A DNA stretch of 64,000 bases, taken from Nematostella vectensis (lineage: Eukaryota; Cnidaria; Anthozoa; Actiniaria; Edwardsiidae). Below, one piece after another: positions 48,201 to 59,178 of the stretch. Each line of letters opens with the position of its first letter. Within the stretch, counting starts at the first letter, position 1. The translations under genes were made by a program, and so were the position numbers. The DNA lies in assembly GCF_932526225.1 (NCBI RefSeq), contig NC_064048.1:12719665-12783664 (forward strand). Reading direction: 5' to 3'. Under the pieces are notes generated by a model. That model was not told where the DNA came from and made no database searches. It worked only from the letters and a program-made list of their open reading frames with translations.

Positions 48201-49104
48201 GCTTAAAACGGAGCCAAAGTCTGAAGGGAATGGGGCCACTAACGGAGGGACTGAGACGTCACGCGCTAAAACGGACCTCACGCGAAGGCCACTGAGCTCC
48301 TACGACAACAGACTGGATGCGGCCGGGGGCCTGGTAAACCTTGCGGGAATGCCGATCCCGTTTCCCGGGATGTACCCGTTTCCGGAAATGATTTATCCCG
48401 AAATGATGTTCCCGCGCATGGATGCAATGCACTCGCCACTGGACGTGTCCCGCGGGCACAACCCATTTGACCCGCACAACCCATTCGACCCGCACAACCC
48501 TTGCTGCATCACGAACGACCCGCTGGCCATGAGGCGATGGCTGAGTGCAAGCGATTTGTACCGATCACAGATGAACCCGCTCCTCGCGGCCCAGACCAGT
48601 CTCATGTCGCCCGTCGACCGGATGCGCTACTTCCAGTTCCCATTCCACTACGCGGGCTACCCGTTTCCGGGCCCCGGACCGTTTGGGATTGCCGCGGGAT
48701 TCGGCGATCGACATCTTGCCGAGCTGGAGGCGATGCGAAGGCGAGGGGAGGTGCAAGAACAAGCAACGCCTACTACAAAAGAGGCACCCGCGGATTCCGA
48801 GCACTCGACTTTTGCGGCTGAGACAGCGCCGAGATCGCCGAAGTCTGTGTCGCCTTCCGGAGAGGTCCAAGTCAAGAAGGAAAATGATGCCGAGCAAAAG
48901 CCGACACATCCACGAAGGGAAAATGAGAAGACTACGATCGCTTACGGGCAAGCCGAAGATGAACCGAGCGAGAGAGAGAAGTCGGCGTCGCCGTACCGGG
49001 TGAGTCTGACGGGGATTCAGGCAGAGTTCTCAAGTCGCCTTGAAAGTCTCAACAAGTCCTTCACGCAGTCCTTCGATCACGAGATGGGAAAAGAAGATAA
49101 GTAG
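33208..49104 (+). CDS. AHR: aryl hydrocarbon receptor, bHLH-PAS transcription factor lacking PAS-B
   Basis: This is a predicted nuclear transcription factor that dimerises with ARNT. Exons: 33208-33251, 33470-33630, 37759-37847, 41485-41574, 42021-42128, 42627-42773, 47057-47256, 47748-49104. Phases join cleanly to 731 aa. Residues 17-68 are the bHLH, with [20 protein letters not shown] and [20 protein letters not shown], diagnostic for AHR. PAS-A spans about 99-250 ([48 protein letters not shown]). PAS-B, the ligand-binding domain of vertebrate AHR, is missing: exon 7 runs directly into the last exon. That exon encodes 452 residues, Ser/Pro/Gly/Met-rich and probably disordered, with two SUMO-type motifs, LKTE and VKKE, and a short PFDPHN repeat. 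Exon 1b ([14 protein letters not shown]) uses a weak donor, GTTAGA. Confidence 0.96.
33470..33630 (+). CDS. AHR: AHR bHLH exon
   Basis: It encodes [17 protein letters not shown] through LRAKSFFQ, the whole basic region and both helices. The SKRHRDR stretch is the DNA-contacting basic segment. The acceptor is TTATTACAG and the donor AAG|GTGAGT. Confidence 0.97.
35331..35369. other. stem-loop in the LINE 3' UTR
   Basis: CAGTGACCAT (35331-35340) and ATGGTCACTG (35360-35369) are perfect 10-bp inverted repeats around a 19-nt loop. It lies downstream of the LINE stop codon on the minus strand. 3' UTR hairpins are known recognition elements for some LINE reverse transcriptases. Confidence 0.6.
35534..36670 (-). 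mobile_element. non-LTR retrotransposon reverse transcriptase, 5'-truncated (CR1/Jockey-like)
   Basis: An intact open frame of about 378 codons encodes reverse-transcriptase motifs in order: [13 protein letters not shown] (A), [20 protein letters not shown] (B), FADDTNLFY (C), then [16 protein letters not shown]-terminal region follows with [10 protein letters not shown] and [12 protein letters not shown]. The endonuclease and N-terminal parts are missing. It sits in AHR intron 2, antisense to the gene. Absence of frameshifts suggests a fairly recent insertion. Confidence 0.93.
36671..37758. other. rest of AHR intron 2
   Basis: Two short minus-strand open frames (36687-36875 and 37089-37274) look protein-like but match no family I recognise. 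Otherwise AT-rich. Confidence 0.3.
38029..38621. mobile_element. hAT-like MITE with near-perfect 8-bp target duplication
   Basis: The ends AGGGCTTCTAGGATT and its inverted partner (TCCAGAAGCCC on the right) are flanked by GTATGATC on the left and GTATGATT on the right. An 8-bp duplication is the hAT signature. About 593 bp, non-coding, in AHR intron 3. Inner sequence repeats ATTATGCGGGATT and ATTACGCGG. Confidence 0.7.
38904..39644. mobile_element. PIF/Harbinger-like non-autonomous element
   Basis: The left end AGGCCCGGTCGCACTTAGCA and the right end TGCTAGTGCAACCGGGCCCT are imperfect inverted repeats, followed on the right by TAA and preceded on the left by TTAA. About 740 bp, in AHR intron 3, no transposase frame. 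Confidence 0.6.
39645..41484. other. rest of AHR intron 3
   Basis: AT-rich sequence, no exon or element recognised. Confidence 0.35.
42795..47040. repeat. 86-bp minisatellite, ~49 copies, filling AHR intron 6
   Basis: The unit contains TCTGATAGTATAATGATACA, TTATTATCCACCAGAAAGTC and TGACCATGTCTATCTCTTCC. From about 44930 some units carry a CACTTA insertion, giving 89-92-bp variants and higher-order blocks. The last unit merges into the pyrimidine tract of the exon 7 acceptor. Minus-strand ORFs of up to 714 codons are repeat artefacts. Confidence 0.97.
47265..47540. repeat. ~47-bp repeat in AHR intron 7, six copies
   Basis: Each unit carries GATACCAGAAACC followed by the perfect palindrome CTTTCAATTGAAAG. 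The array starts within about 10 bp of the exon 7 donor and fills half of the 491-bp intron that replaces the region where PAS-B exons would lie. Confidence 0.9.
47748..49104 (+). CDS. AHR: AHR last coding exon (C-terminal region)
   Basis: A single 452-codon exon, markedly GC-richer than its surroundings. It is rich in Ser, Pro, Gly and Met (for example [20 protein letters not shown]) with acidic/basic stretches. No PAS-B or Gln-rich transactivation domain is visible. LKTEPKSEG and [10 protein letters not shown] contain SUMO consensus sites. Confidence 0.93.
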
Positions 49105-51850
49105 AGTTACTTGTAGTCCACAGTTAATTACTTGTAGTCCAGATTTAGCTTTGAATTTACTAGGCTTGAATCCAGTATAATCGTCTGCCATGTTTGTGGC
49201 TTCCTGTGGTAAAATTGCCAGACTCGTAACCTGTCGCCTAGTGATGCGCGAAGAGCATTATGGGAGCTTGATCTTCCCATGGTGCTTTTGGCGCGATTGT
49301 GTTTGGAGACTGGTTATTAGTTTGGAACAAGGCTGAAGAATTTTTTTTTTGCTTGCGAGAATGACGAGAATTACAAAAATCATTGTTTCCTATGGCATTT
49401 GAGATATGCGATGACTAATCTATGATTAGCTCGGGTACGTGACGTACATACCATTTGCAGTCATTCACCTTAGATCAGAGTCTTGCTACGCCTGTAGGAA
49501 GTAAACCTTCCAGGTCGGTAGAATAAACATAAGTGTCTAATAATACTCGCCATAATCTTAAAATAGTAATGTAGTATAAATAGTTTATTTGATAGTGAGA
49601 TGTGGACGAGTATGAATTGTATAGTTAGATTAATAGGTCTTATGACGTGAATTTATATCTGCGAGGAACGCAGGATTACTTGCTACCACATGTACTTCTT
49701 GGAGGTGTGAAGGGGATGATTGAATTTATGCTCGCTTGTATGATACGGGGTTCCACATTGTTCAATTCTGGGTAACCCTATGGCTTTGGGTAACAACCAT
49801 GTTCACGCCGCACACGTAGCCCAACATCAATAGAGACAAATATAGTGCTTGAGCCACCTGTGTTGTTACCGTGTTGTCAATATGGGGATACTGTCAACAA
49901 TTCGTAAGCTTTTCAGAAAATCATTTTTATGGAGATTTTTCGGGTATTGTGGTCACGCCCAGTCTTGAAAACAGTTTGGAGTCCCCAGTGGATCTTTCCT
50001 GAGACCGAAAAATAGCCAGCGTATTGACGCTGCCACATGTGCTTCTTATGACGATGTGACGAGAGTCGAGTTGACTCAACCGCTAGTACTTCTTAAAGAT
50101 CGACAGTTATCAGCTCCCTCGGGCGTTGTGGCCCGATTTTATGTACGCGATTAACGAAGAGAATGTTATGATTCTTGTGGGGTTCTTCGGAGCAGCCATC
50201 GTTTCTCTAATGACTTATTGTTTCGGGAAAACTCCTGATACATCTCCTTTAGCAGCAAACAATGACTGAACAAACGGACAATGCAAAAGCGGTGAGATTT
50301 TGGCAATCATAGCCAATAGTCAAACCTTAATTAAAACTACAGTATAGTTAATTTTTTTTTCGTGCACCTGGAGTCTGTTTTTAAATCCCGTCTGAATTCC
50401 TTGTGCAGTGATGATAGAGTTAACAGAGACATTTAGCATCGCGTTTTCAGAATCAGCCGCAAACGGCAAACCGCGGTTAGCCGTTACCGGTTTGCGGTTT
50501 GACGTACTGGCAAAAACGTAGTTTTAGGAAAAAGTGCAAAGTGGAAAATGTAAATGAAAATATATTATTTCAAGAGTCAAATGATTAAGAACACTAATTC
50601 ATGGTCTCAAACGTGAGCTCATGACTTACTTAGGTAAATCACTTACCGCTAGACGGTGCTCCTGAGGTCAAAACGCGAACCGCAGACTGCGAACTTGACC
50701 GCAAGGCCTTGCCACGTGACACCCAGAGGTTTGACGTTTGCCGTTTCAGAGAAAAAATGCTAAATGTCTCTAATCAAATTGTTCAGCCTTTAAAGTGCCC
50801 CGCTAGACAAATAGTCAGCGGTCGTCACGAGCGGTGCGTATGGCGCGTCTTTTCTTATAGGCTTCAAGTCGTAAGTTCTAGAATTTTCTTTAGTTGTTTT
50901 TGGTTTGATGTCTTGTGACCACTATAGAGAGCAAAGGAAAGCCTCAAAATGACGCGTAAACGGCAATACCTAAGGCAAACAGGACCATCGTTAAACCATA
51001 CTTGATCATCGCTAAACTATTCTATCCCCCGTGACAAGGAAGACTAAACACGACCAACATAGCGCTTCCCCCTAGGGCTGCCGCAATTAAAATTAAAACG
51101 AGCCATGGGATCTTCCTGTAATCAACTCTATTGTATTAAAGATAAAAGTATAAATTTGAATATATATAATTTTAGAGAGCTGAGCTCTTAGATAGTCTTG
51201 GTGATTTTTTTCGTAAAAGTGTTCTTAGTCTCGCGGGCTTAGAGTTCGCTTCATATTATTGACATTGTGTGTATATTCGCCATTAGTTTACCAAAAAGAT
51301 ATATATACGCGTCTGTTAATTAGGCCCAGTACCCAGCTATTACTCCATTGTCTTTAGAATGCTATAGCTTTGTGTGTTTCGTTGGGTCCCAGTGCAGTCT
51401 GGGAAATCTAACTCTGGGTGCCAGGGGCTTTTCGGCCTTCCGTCGACATTCGTTCGTAGCGTTATCGGGTTTTCGGCGGTGCGGGAATCCCTGGGACCCA
51501 GGGCAGTCAGGCTTTGTACGATTTCTGATCCCAGTGATTTTGGCCTGGACCTTTCGTGAGATAATTAATCGTCGGTCCATTAAAGCAGCGAAATCACCCT
51601 TCCCAGAATGCATTGGCATAAGTTCTTTATGTTTTCCAAGGTAAAGTGTCAGAAAAAATGCACACGGGTGCGGTTTTCATTGCGTGACGGGGATTCAGGC
51701 ATATATAGTAAACAAGAATTACTGTGTAATTATTCTAAAAAAAAAATGGAAAGCCTGAGGAATTGTTTCCAATGCAATGCATCCTGGGTAGCCCCTTCGA
51801 TGTTTGCAATAAATCATATAATCAGCATTAATAAACACTCAGCGGTATAT
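49105..51850. other. AHR 3' UTR and downstream region
   Basis: AATAAA occurs at 49522-49527 and again at 51964-51969, the second followed by a GT-rich stretch (GCTGTGTGGTTCG). Either could end the AHR transcript. No other gene is seen. Confidence 0.4.
50425..50771. mobile_element. 347-bp MITE with ~40-bp inverted ends
   Basis: The left end AGAGACATTTAGCAT and the right end ATGCTAAATGTCTCT are exact inverted copies. The inner arms (CGCAAACGGCAAACC and GTTTGACGTTTGCCGTTT) continue the symmetry with mismatches. A second, internal hairpin is built from CAAACCGCGG and CCGGTTTG. Confidence 0.7.
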
Positions 51851-51851
51851 A

Positions 51852-51950
51852 GCTTGAGTTGAATTTCCGTATATTGGCGAAGGGTTGGCCAAACCTTTCC
51901 GTATATTGGCGAAGGGTTGGCCAAACCTATTCCGTATATTGGTTAAGATA
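51852..51950. repeat. 35-bp repeat, three copies
   Basis: TTTCCGTATATTGGCGAAGG plus GTTGGCCAAACC, last copy partial. Confidence 0.8.
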
Positions 51951-52129
51951 TATAAATGTATTCAATAAAAGCTAAGAAATGCTGTGTGGTTCGATATATT
52001 AAATGTATTATAAAGGGTATTTGCAAGGTCGAGGTGAGATTGCAAATTCACATGGAACGACCAAAACCGATTTTTCCAAAATATACTATATTGTGATTTG
52101 AATATCTGACTTTCTTTTCTTGCATCATG

Positions 52130-53150
52130 ACACAATATCCCACAAAACCCAGCAGTCCTACAAACACTTGCCTATCATCACGACACGATACCCTGTGTAC
52201 ACCCTACCCCAGCTATCCTACAAACACTCGCCTATCATCGCAAGATACTCTATGTAGACCCCAGCTATCCTACAAAGACTTTCCCGTCATCACGACACGT
52301 TAACCTATGTACACCCTACCCCAGCCATCCTACAAACACTCGCCTATCATCGCAAGATACTCAATGTAGACCCCAGCCATTCCACAAAGACTTGCCCGTC
52401 ATCACGACACGTTAACCTATGTACACCCTACCCCAGCCATCCTACAAACACTCGCCTGTCATCACGACACGTTAACCTATGTACACCCTACCCGAGCCAT
52501 CCTACAAACACCCGCCTATCGTCGCAAGATACTCTATGTAGACCCCAGCTATCCTACAAAGACTTGCCCGTCATCACGACACGATACCCTATGTACACCC
52601 TACCCCAGCTATCCTACAAACACTCGCCTATCATCGCAAGATACTCTATGTAGACCCCAGCTATCCTACAAACACTCGCCCGTCATCACGACACGATACC
52701 CTATGTACACCCTTCCCCAGCCGTCCTACAAACACTCGCCTATCATCGCAAGATACTCTATGTAGACCCCAGCCATTCTACAAACACTTGTCTGTCATCA
52801 CGACACGATACCCAATGTACACCCTACCCCAGCCATCCTACAAACACCCGCCTATCGTCGCAAGATACTCTATGTAGACCCCAGCTATCCTACAAACACT
52901 CGCCCGTCATCACGACACGATACCCTATGTACACCCTACCCCAGCCATCCTACAAACACTCGCCTGTCATCGCAAGATACTCTATGTAGACCCCAGCTAT
53001 CCTACAAAGACTTGCCCGTCATCACGACACGATACCCTATGTACACCCTACCCCAGCCATCCTACAAACATCCGCCTATCATCGCACGATACTCAATGTA
53101 GACCCCAGCCATCCTACAAACACTCGCCTGTCATCACGACACAATGTACA
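52130..53150. repeat. higher-order minisatellite (~115-120 bp period)
   Basis: Two alternating sub-units: one with CCTATCATCGCAAGATACTC, one with CCCGTCATCACGACACGATA. Both end in CCAGCTATCCTACAAACACT or a variant. Confidence 0.9.
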
Positions 53151-53574
53151 ACCCTCAAATAGATTCATAAAACAAGCTTGGTGACGGCTGGGTTCTCGGA
53201 TAAACTGATACTCTTGATTACTTAACAAAACGTCCTGATAGGTACATCTGTCACACTATAGAATCAGATCAACACAAGGCTTGGAATACCTCTGAGGTGG
53301 CACAAGGATTTTCATCATTCGTTTTTTTGTAGCAGTGCTTACACACCAACTCACACTCATGGTGCTGGTTGTCAGTCCGCATCAGCAACACGTGAAGTGC
53401 ATTTGATCATGTCTCGCGCTGTCGATTTGTATTTTATTTTCATTTCATTCAAGAATGATTTATGATGAAAAATAGTCAAGCTATCTATGATGCCTTTGCT
53501 TTGATGGCCGTTTTCTCTCGAAAGACGGAGAGAAGGCCTGGTTTGCATTGTGACCCGTGTATAAAAGTGCACGA

Positions 53575-53738
53575 GTTGGTAGAATATAACAATATCGACT
53601 GGTAGAATTTAACAATATCGACTTGTAGAATTTAACAATATCGACTGGTAGAATTTAACAATATCGACTGGTAGAATTTAACAATATCGACTGGTAGAAT
53701 TTAACAATATCGACTGGTAGAATTTAACAATATCGACC
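53575..53738. repeat. 23-bp repeat, seven copies
   Basis: Unit GACTGGTAGAATTTAACAAT plus ATC. Confidence 0.9.
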
Positions 53739-53894
53739 TAAAAACCACCCCTTCTGTTGGTCAAGACATACATCGTGAGAAAGAGGTTGGTAGAAATTGC
53801 CCAGGAATTGCTTTTACTGAATACATTGTTCAATCAAATATCTAATATCTTGGAGTTATGAGAGGAAAAAAGGGCAACCCGAACCTTATTCTAG

Positions 53895-54260
53895 CTACGT
53901 ACCTACATGCCGTTGAGTGTGGCTACGTACCTACATGCCGTTGAGTGTCTGGCTACGTACCTACATGCCGTTGAGTGTCTGGCTACGTGCTAAAATGCCG
54001 TTGAGTGTCTGGCTACGTACCTACATGCCGTTGAGTGTCTGGCTACGTACCTACATGCCGTTGAGTGTCTGGCTACGTACCTACATGCCGTTGAGTGTCT
54101 GGCTACGTACCTACATGCCGTTGAGTGTCTGGCTACGTACCTACATGCCGTTGAGTGTCTGGCTACGTACCTACATGCCGTTGAGTGTCTGGCTACGTAC
54201 CTACATGCCGTTGAGTGTCTGGCTACGTGCTAAAATGCCGTTGAGTGCCTAGCTACATGC
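53895..54260. repeat. 30-bp repeat, ~12 copies, just past the peptidase stop
   Basis: Unit GGCTACGTACCTACATGCCG plus TTGAGTGTCT. It ends about 40 bp before the stop codon of the M28B gene, so it may lie in its 3' UTR. Confidence 0.9.
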
Positions 54261-54296
54261 CGTTAGGTGCCAACATGCTGTTCATGTCTTGATTGT

Positions 54297-57200
54297 TTAT
54301 GTCAACAACCGAAAGGGCTCGATAGCTTCCGTAGCAGCCATCACGCATTGCGTTGCTATGGAAATCTGCTTACTAACATCTTCCCATCTCTTGCCTGATT
54401 GGCTGGCAGTGTAGATTGCGTCGCTGATGCCCGGAAAACTTGATGTCCCGTATGTGTTATGAAGTTCCGGCGCGAACAGCACGTGGCGCACTAAGGGTCG
54501 CCCTGGAAGTCCGTTTGCGTAGATAAACGACTTCTCGACAGCCATCAACTGGTCGTTAATTCTACGCATTAACCTGAACTCTCCCCAGTCAGCAGACCAA
54601 CGGGCCTTAGCAACGGTTGCTAGGAAGCCCTTTGCAACGCTTTGGAAGTCGGATACGGCACCTTGTAGGTACTCCAGCGTGATGTTTTGCTTAGTTAAGG
54701 AAGTCAGGTGCCTGTTTCTCAAATTGGTAAAAGACTGGTTCATTCTGATTGCGTAGTTCGCGACCGTAAGTGGTAGCAATGGCGCGTCTGCCAGACTTAG
54801 CAAAAGTGAACCTCCAAACTGCGCGATGGCTTTGTGGGCGACAAAACCTGGATCCCCGAACTTCTCCATGTACTCGAATGTATCGTATTTGGAATGATAA
54901 ACGGGGTAAAACATTGATTTGTTCTCATACCCCATCGCGTAAGTGAAATCCGCCACAGGTATCCCAACAAAGTAACTAAACGGGGCATAATCACTTCCGG
55001 AGGCAACGCCATTGTAGGCTGGCTTGTTGACTTCCGCTTTCGAGGGCTCCCGCTCGACCATGACGTCATAGAGTGTTCGACCACTCCCCTGGGGCTCGGG
55101 GATTTTTCTGAGTTGTGACATTATGGCTCCTTTTAACATTGCACTTCCGGCCACTTGCATGACGTAATTTCCGCCCACTGCGACATCCATATTTAGGTAT
55201 GTCACGGCCCTGTCACGCAATACCTGGTGATGCTCCTCGACCCATTCATGTGAGCCAATCAGACCGTATTCCTCTGCATCCCAGCTGCACATCATGATGG
55301 TCCTTCTGGGCCGCCAGCCTTTCTTCAACAACTTCCCAAAACCACGTGATATCTCGGCAGTAACCGCTGTCCCAGTGGATGCATCGATGGCGCCGAATAC
55401 CCATGAGTCTCTATGATTACCCATAAGCACGTAGCGGTCGGGCTCTTCTTGACCATATATGGTACCGATCACGTTGTAGATGGTCTTGATTTCTAGTTTA
55501 TTGTGAACTTCTAGTTTGACTCGCATGTTGTTTGTTAGCTCTGGTCCGAGGTTGTAGCTGATGTTGAGGGACCCGCGCCATTCTTTCGGTACTGCTAAAC
55601 CTGAGGAAGTAGAAAAGAGGATAATTTTAGTAACATGTCAGCACAATGGATGTATTGGATAATTTTATAAAATCGGATAATTTAATCAATTTCCCCGGAA
55701 TTCTTCTATAAGGATGATGACGAAATAGTCAATAACACATTTAAGTCCTCACATATGTCCCTTCTCCTCCCTACCTCCCATACGTGACAGTATCTGAGCC
55801 GCCTCTCCGTACGAAATGGGCTGCGCAGGAATGCTTGGTAGACCGCTCCCCTTGTACGACCTGCGATGCATGCCGGGTATCGCAGGAAGACCAGGCGTCA
55901 GGGGGTCTCCGGTGTCCATATCCGAGTAGACAGAGCCGAGCTGTACCCCGTCAGGGGGTAACCACGGGGTGAAGGGGTACGTATCGCTCTTGGCTTGGCC
56001 CTCTTTAGCATAGGTATCGGGGTCGGTGTACAGGATAGCACCGATAGCCCCGTTAGCAGCAGCGTTCATTACCTGAAATCAAAACCATTTGGGACATTTA
56101 CACAGTTGGAAGGTGACTTTTTCCAAAAGCTTTATAATAGTCCGAATCATGCAAAATAAGTAAAAGAATCATCAAGGCTTATTAAATGACGTTTGATATG
56201 TCAAACAAAAAGGTCAGATGGGTATTGTGGTTTAACCAGCTCGCATTGAGCTAATGATTTTTTAATTTGCTTCCTTATTTATTACCCTTGTCACTCCAAC
56301 TCACTCTACCCCCCTGGGGAGATTTGCTGCTCAACTCACTATACCCCCTCCTGGGAAAATATGCAACCCAACTTAGGTTACCCCCTGGGGAGATATATGC
56401 TCACCTTATCCCCGCGGTATATGGAGCCCATGCGCATGATAGCGATCTTGCCGGTGATATTGATTCCGAGATTGTCCCGCAGACGCGCGAAGTCCTCGAG
56501 GCGCCCGTAGTTGACGTAGACAAGCTCCCCCTCCAAGGTGCCACTCGGGGCGTAGGCCAAGAAGGGGGAAACTAGAGTCTCGTTAGCGACAACCTGGATA
56601 ACACGGACATCATTACTGGACGTAGGTGCTAATAGACGCGGGTATAGACAACCTGGATAACACGGACATCATTACTGGCCAGGGTGCTAATAGACACGGG
56701 TATAGACAACCTGGATAACACGGAAATCGTTACTGGCCAGGGTGCTAATAGACACGGGTATAGACAACCTGGATAACACGGAAGTCGTTACTGGCCAGGG
56801 TGCTAATAGACACGTGTATTGACAACCTGGATAACACGGACATCATTACTGGACATAGGTGCTAATAGACACAGGTATTGACAACCTGAATAACACGGAA
56901 ATCGTTACTGGCCAGGGTGCTAATAGACACAGGTATGGAAAACCTGGATAACACGGACCATTACTAGACACAGGTGCTAATAGACACGGGTATTGACAAC
57001 CTGGATAACACGGATAACATTACTAGACACAGGTGCTAATAGGCACGTGTTGACTATAGAAAACCTGTATAACACGGATATCATTACTGGACGTAGGAGC
57101 TGTGATAATCTTTGATAGATAGATACCGTTTGTAATTCACGATGATGGTGGTATTCATCAAGATGATCGCGTTGACGATAAAGACGACGACGATGATGGT

Positions 57201-59178
57201 CATTATGAAGATGATAATAAAGGTGATGTTTATCAAGATGATCGCGACGACGATGATGATGATGATGGTGGCCATCATCGTCAGTTAAAAGGAATGTTTG
57301 CGCTGATGATAAGAAAATTGATAGCAGATGATACACCTAACACTTAAGGATGATGGTGATGTCTTGCCTATTGAAAAGGATGATTATGCGAAGTGATGTC
57401 CAATATAGGGTGCCACTTTGATAAAGACGACGACGACGACGACGACGACAGCGATGATGATGGTGATGCTGATGATGGTGATGCTGATGATAAAAATGGT
57501 GATGATGATGAGGGTGATGCTGATCCTGATGATAATGATTCTGATGATAATGAGGGTGATGCTGATGATAGTGGTGATGATGATGATGGTGGTGATGATG
57601 ATGAGGGTGATGCTGATGATAGTGATGATGATGATGATGGTGGTGATGATTATGACGGTGATGCTGAAGATAGTGATGGTGATGCTGATGAGGGTGATGC
57701 TGATGATAGTGATTCTGATGATAATGATGGTGATGCTGATGATAGCGATAATGATGGTAACGCTGATGCTGCTGCTGATGATGATGTTGATGATGGTAAT
57801 GCTAATGATGATGCTGATTTTGATGATTATGGTGGTGATGATGGTGATTTTGATGGTAATGGCGGTGATGGCGTCGATGATACTGATGATGGTGATGATG
57901 ATGATAATGATGGTGATGGCGTTGTTGAAGGTGGTGATGCTGATGATAATGATGGTGATGGCGTTGATGATGATAGTGATGCTGCTGCTGATGATGATTG
58001 TGATAATGATGATGATGCTGGTGATGGTGTTGATGATGATGCGCGTCTCTCTTGGCGCTGTTTTTTTATGTATGATTCCCTCTTTCTACCACGATTATAA
58101 TTGTCATTGATGATTATGATAATTTGCACTGGTGATTATCATTGTTTTTATTAGAATATGATTGTTTTTATTAGAATTGTAATAAGGTATAATCATAATT
58201 GTCATAAGTGATAATGATAGTTGTCATAGGTGATAATGATAATTGTCATAGGTTATAATGATAATTGTCATAGGTTATAATGATAATTGTCATAGGTGAT
58301 TAGGATGATTGTCATAGGTGATTATGATGATTGTCATAGTTGATTATGGTAATTATCATAGGTTATTATGACTTGAAAATTGTTTTCAGCACTTTGTGTT
58401 TTGTTAAGTACCCTCACCTGTTCCTCTGCACTCGTCTGATAGGCTATAGATCCGTTGCTATGCAACAGAGTGACAAGGTTCGGTTTGTCTTTCTGTGGGA
58501 ATGACAGCAAGACTTGGTACTGGGGCATCTCCACGCGGTCGAACCCAGCCTCCCTCCATCGTCGTGCGAGGTCGTTCGCGAGCTCTAGCTGACGAGGGCT
58601 CCCCGCGATGTGAGGACGCGATGAAAAGTATCTGAGAAAAAGCAGGGAAAACAAACGAGATGATCAATTGTTTACTTCTCCTTACTACAATATTCGACAG
58701 CACTAGGTGCTGAGAATCATCAAATCATCAATCAGACCAAACTTTGCTACAATTATGAAATAGCAACTCACGCAAGGCCATCATCAGCCGAATTACTTCC
58801 ACTAGGTCACATTGTCATGCAAACGAACTTTATTTTCATGCAACCATCAGTAGTCACGCGCTCTAAGGCTCTATATAAACATTATACACTATCAGCCAGC
58901 AGTAGTCACGCGCTCTAAGGCCAGGAATGCTTCTGGTTTTGGCATGTTTTGGTCGTTTGTTCTGGGCTCAATACTACTCACCTGAGTGATTTCCTTATTT
59001 CTTCCAAACTGACCGCTGACCGGAAGTGTTTATGCATAGCGACCTTGTTGGAAGAGCCAGGTGAGACGAGACTCTTGAAATAATTGAACCCGTGGCCGAG
59101 AAGGAATCCTCCCCCGACAAGAAGAGTGGCCAGAAGTACTGAGAGCAAGCAAAGGAGGCACGCCTTCCTCTCAGACAT
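54297..59178 (-). CDS. FOLH1: glutamate carboxypeptidase II / NAALADase-family metallopeptidase (M28B), 5 exons
   Basis: A type II membrane ectopeptidase. Exons: 59178-58982, 58631-58418, 56593-56405, 56072-55775, 55600-54297; all phases join, giving 733 aa (human GCPII 750). Residues about 8-30 form the single membrane anchor. The protease-associated and M28 domains follow. The zinc ligands and catalytic Glu are present: H362, D372, E409, E410, D438, H535 (in NHRDSWVFGAID, WDAEEYGL, NMDVAVGG, PVYHSKYD). R210 and both tyrosines of the human S1' site are kept. However human N257 and K699 become Ser247 and Thr681, and the S1 residues N519, R534 and R536 are also replaced. So glutamate/NAAG specificity is doubtful and NAALADL-like activity is possible. 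It ends in a dimerisation domain like the transferrin receptor family. Confidence 0.95.
56588..57110. repeat. ~58-bp repeat carrying the exon 3 acceptor, nine copies
   Basis: Units begin GACAACCTGGATAACACGGA. On the minus strand this is TCCGTGTTATCCAG|GTTGTC, the true acceptor and first six bases of peptidase exon 3 (56593). Two distal units have GAAAACC, and the farthest also has CTGTATAAC. Confidence 0.9.
57415..58045. repeat. GAT/GGT trinucleotide-rich expansion
   Basis: A long compound of GATGATGGTGATGCTGAT-type repeats in the peptidase intron 2. It encodes Asp-rich, Met-rich or Ser-rich frames depending on phase; none is a gene. Confidence 0.95.
58150..58372. repeat. 22-bp repeat, ~8 copies
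   Basis: Unit AATTGTCATAGGTGATAATG plus AT, located about 45 bp from the end of peptidase exon 2. Confidence 0.85.

Noticed and set aside
57393-58110. Asp-rich (DDDDGGDDD) acidic protein
   Set aside because: Translation of a GAT-type microsatellite inside the peptidase intron; other frames give equally long Met-rich and Ser-rich ORFs.
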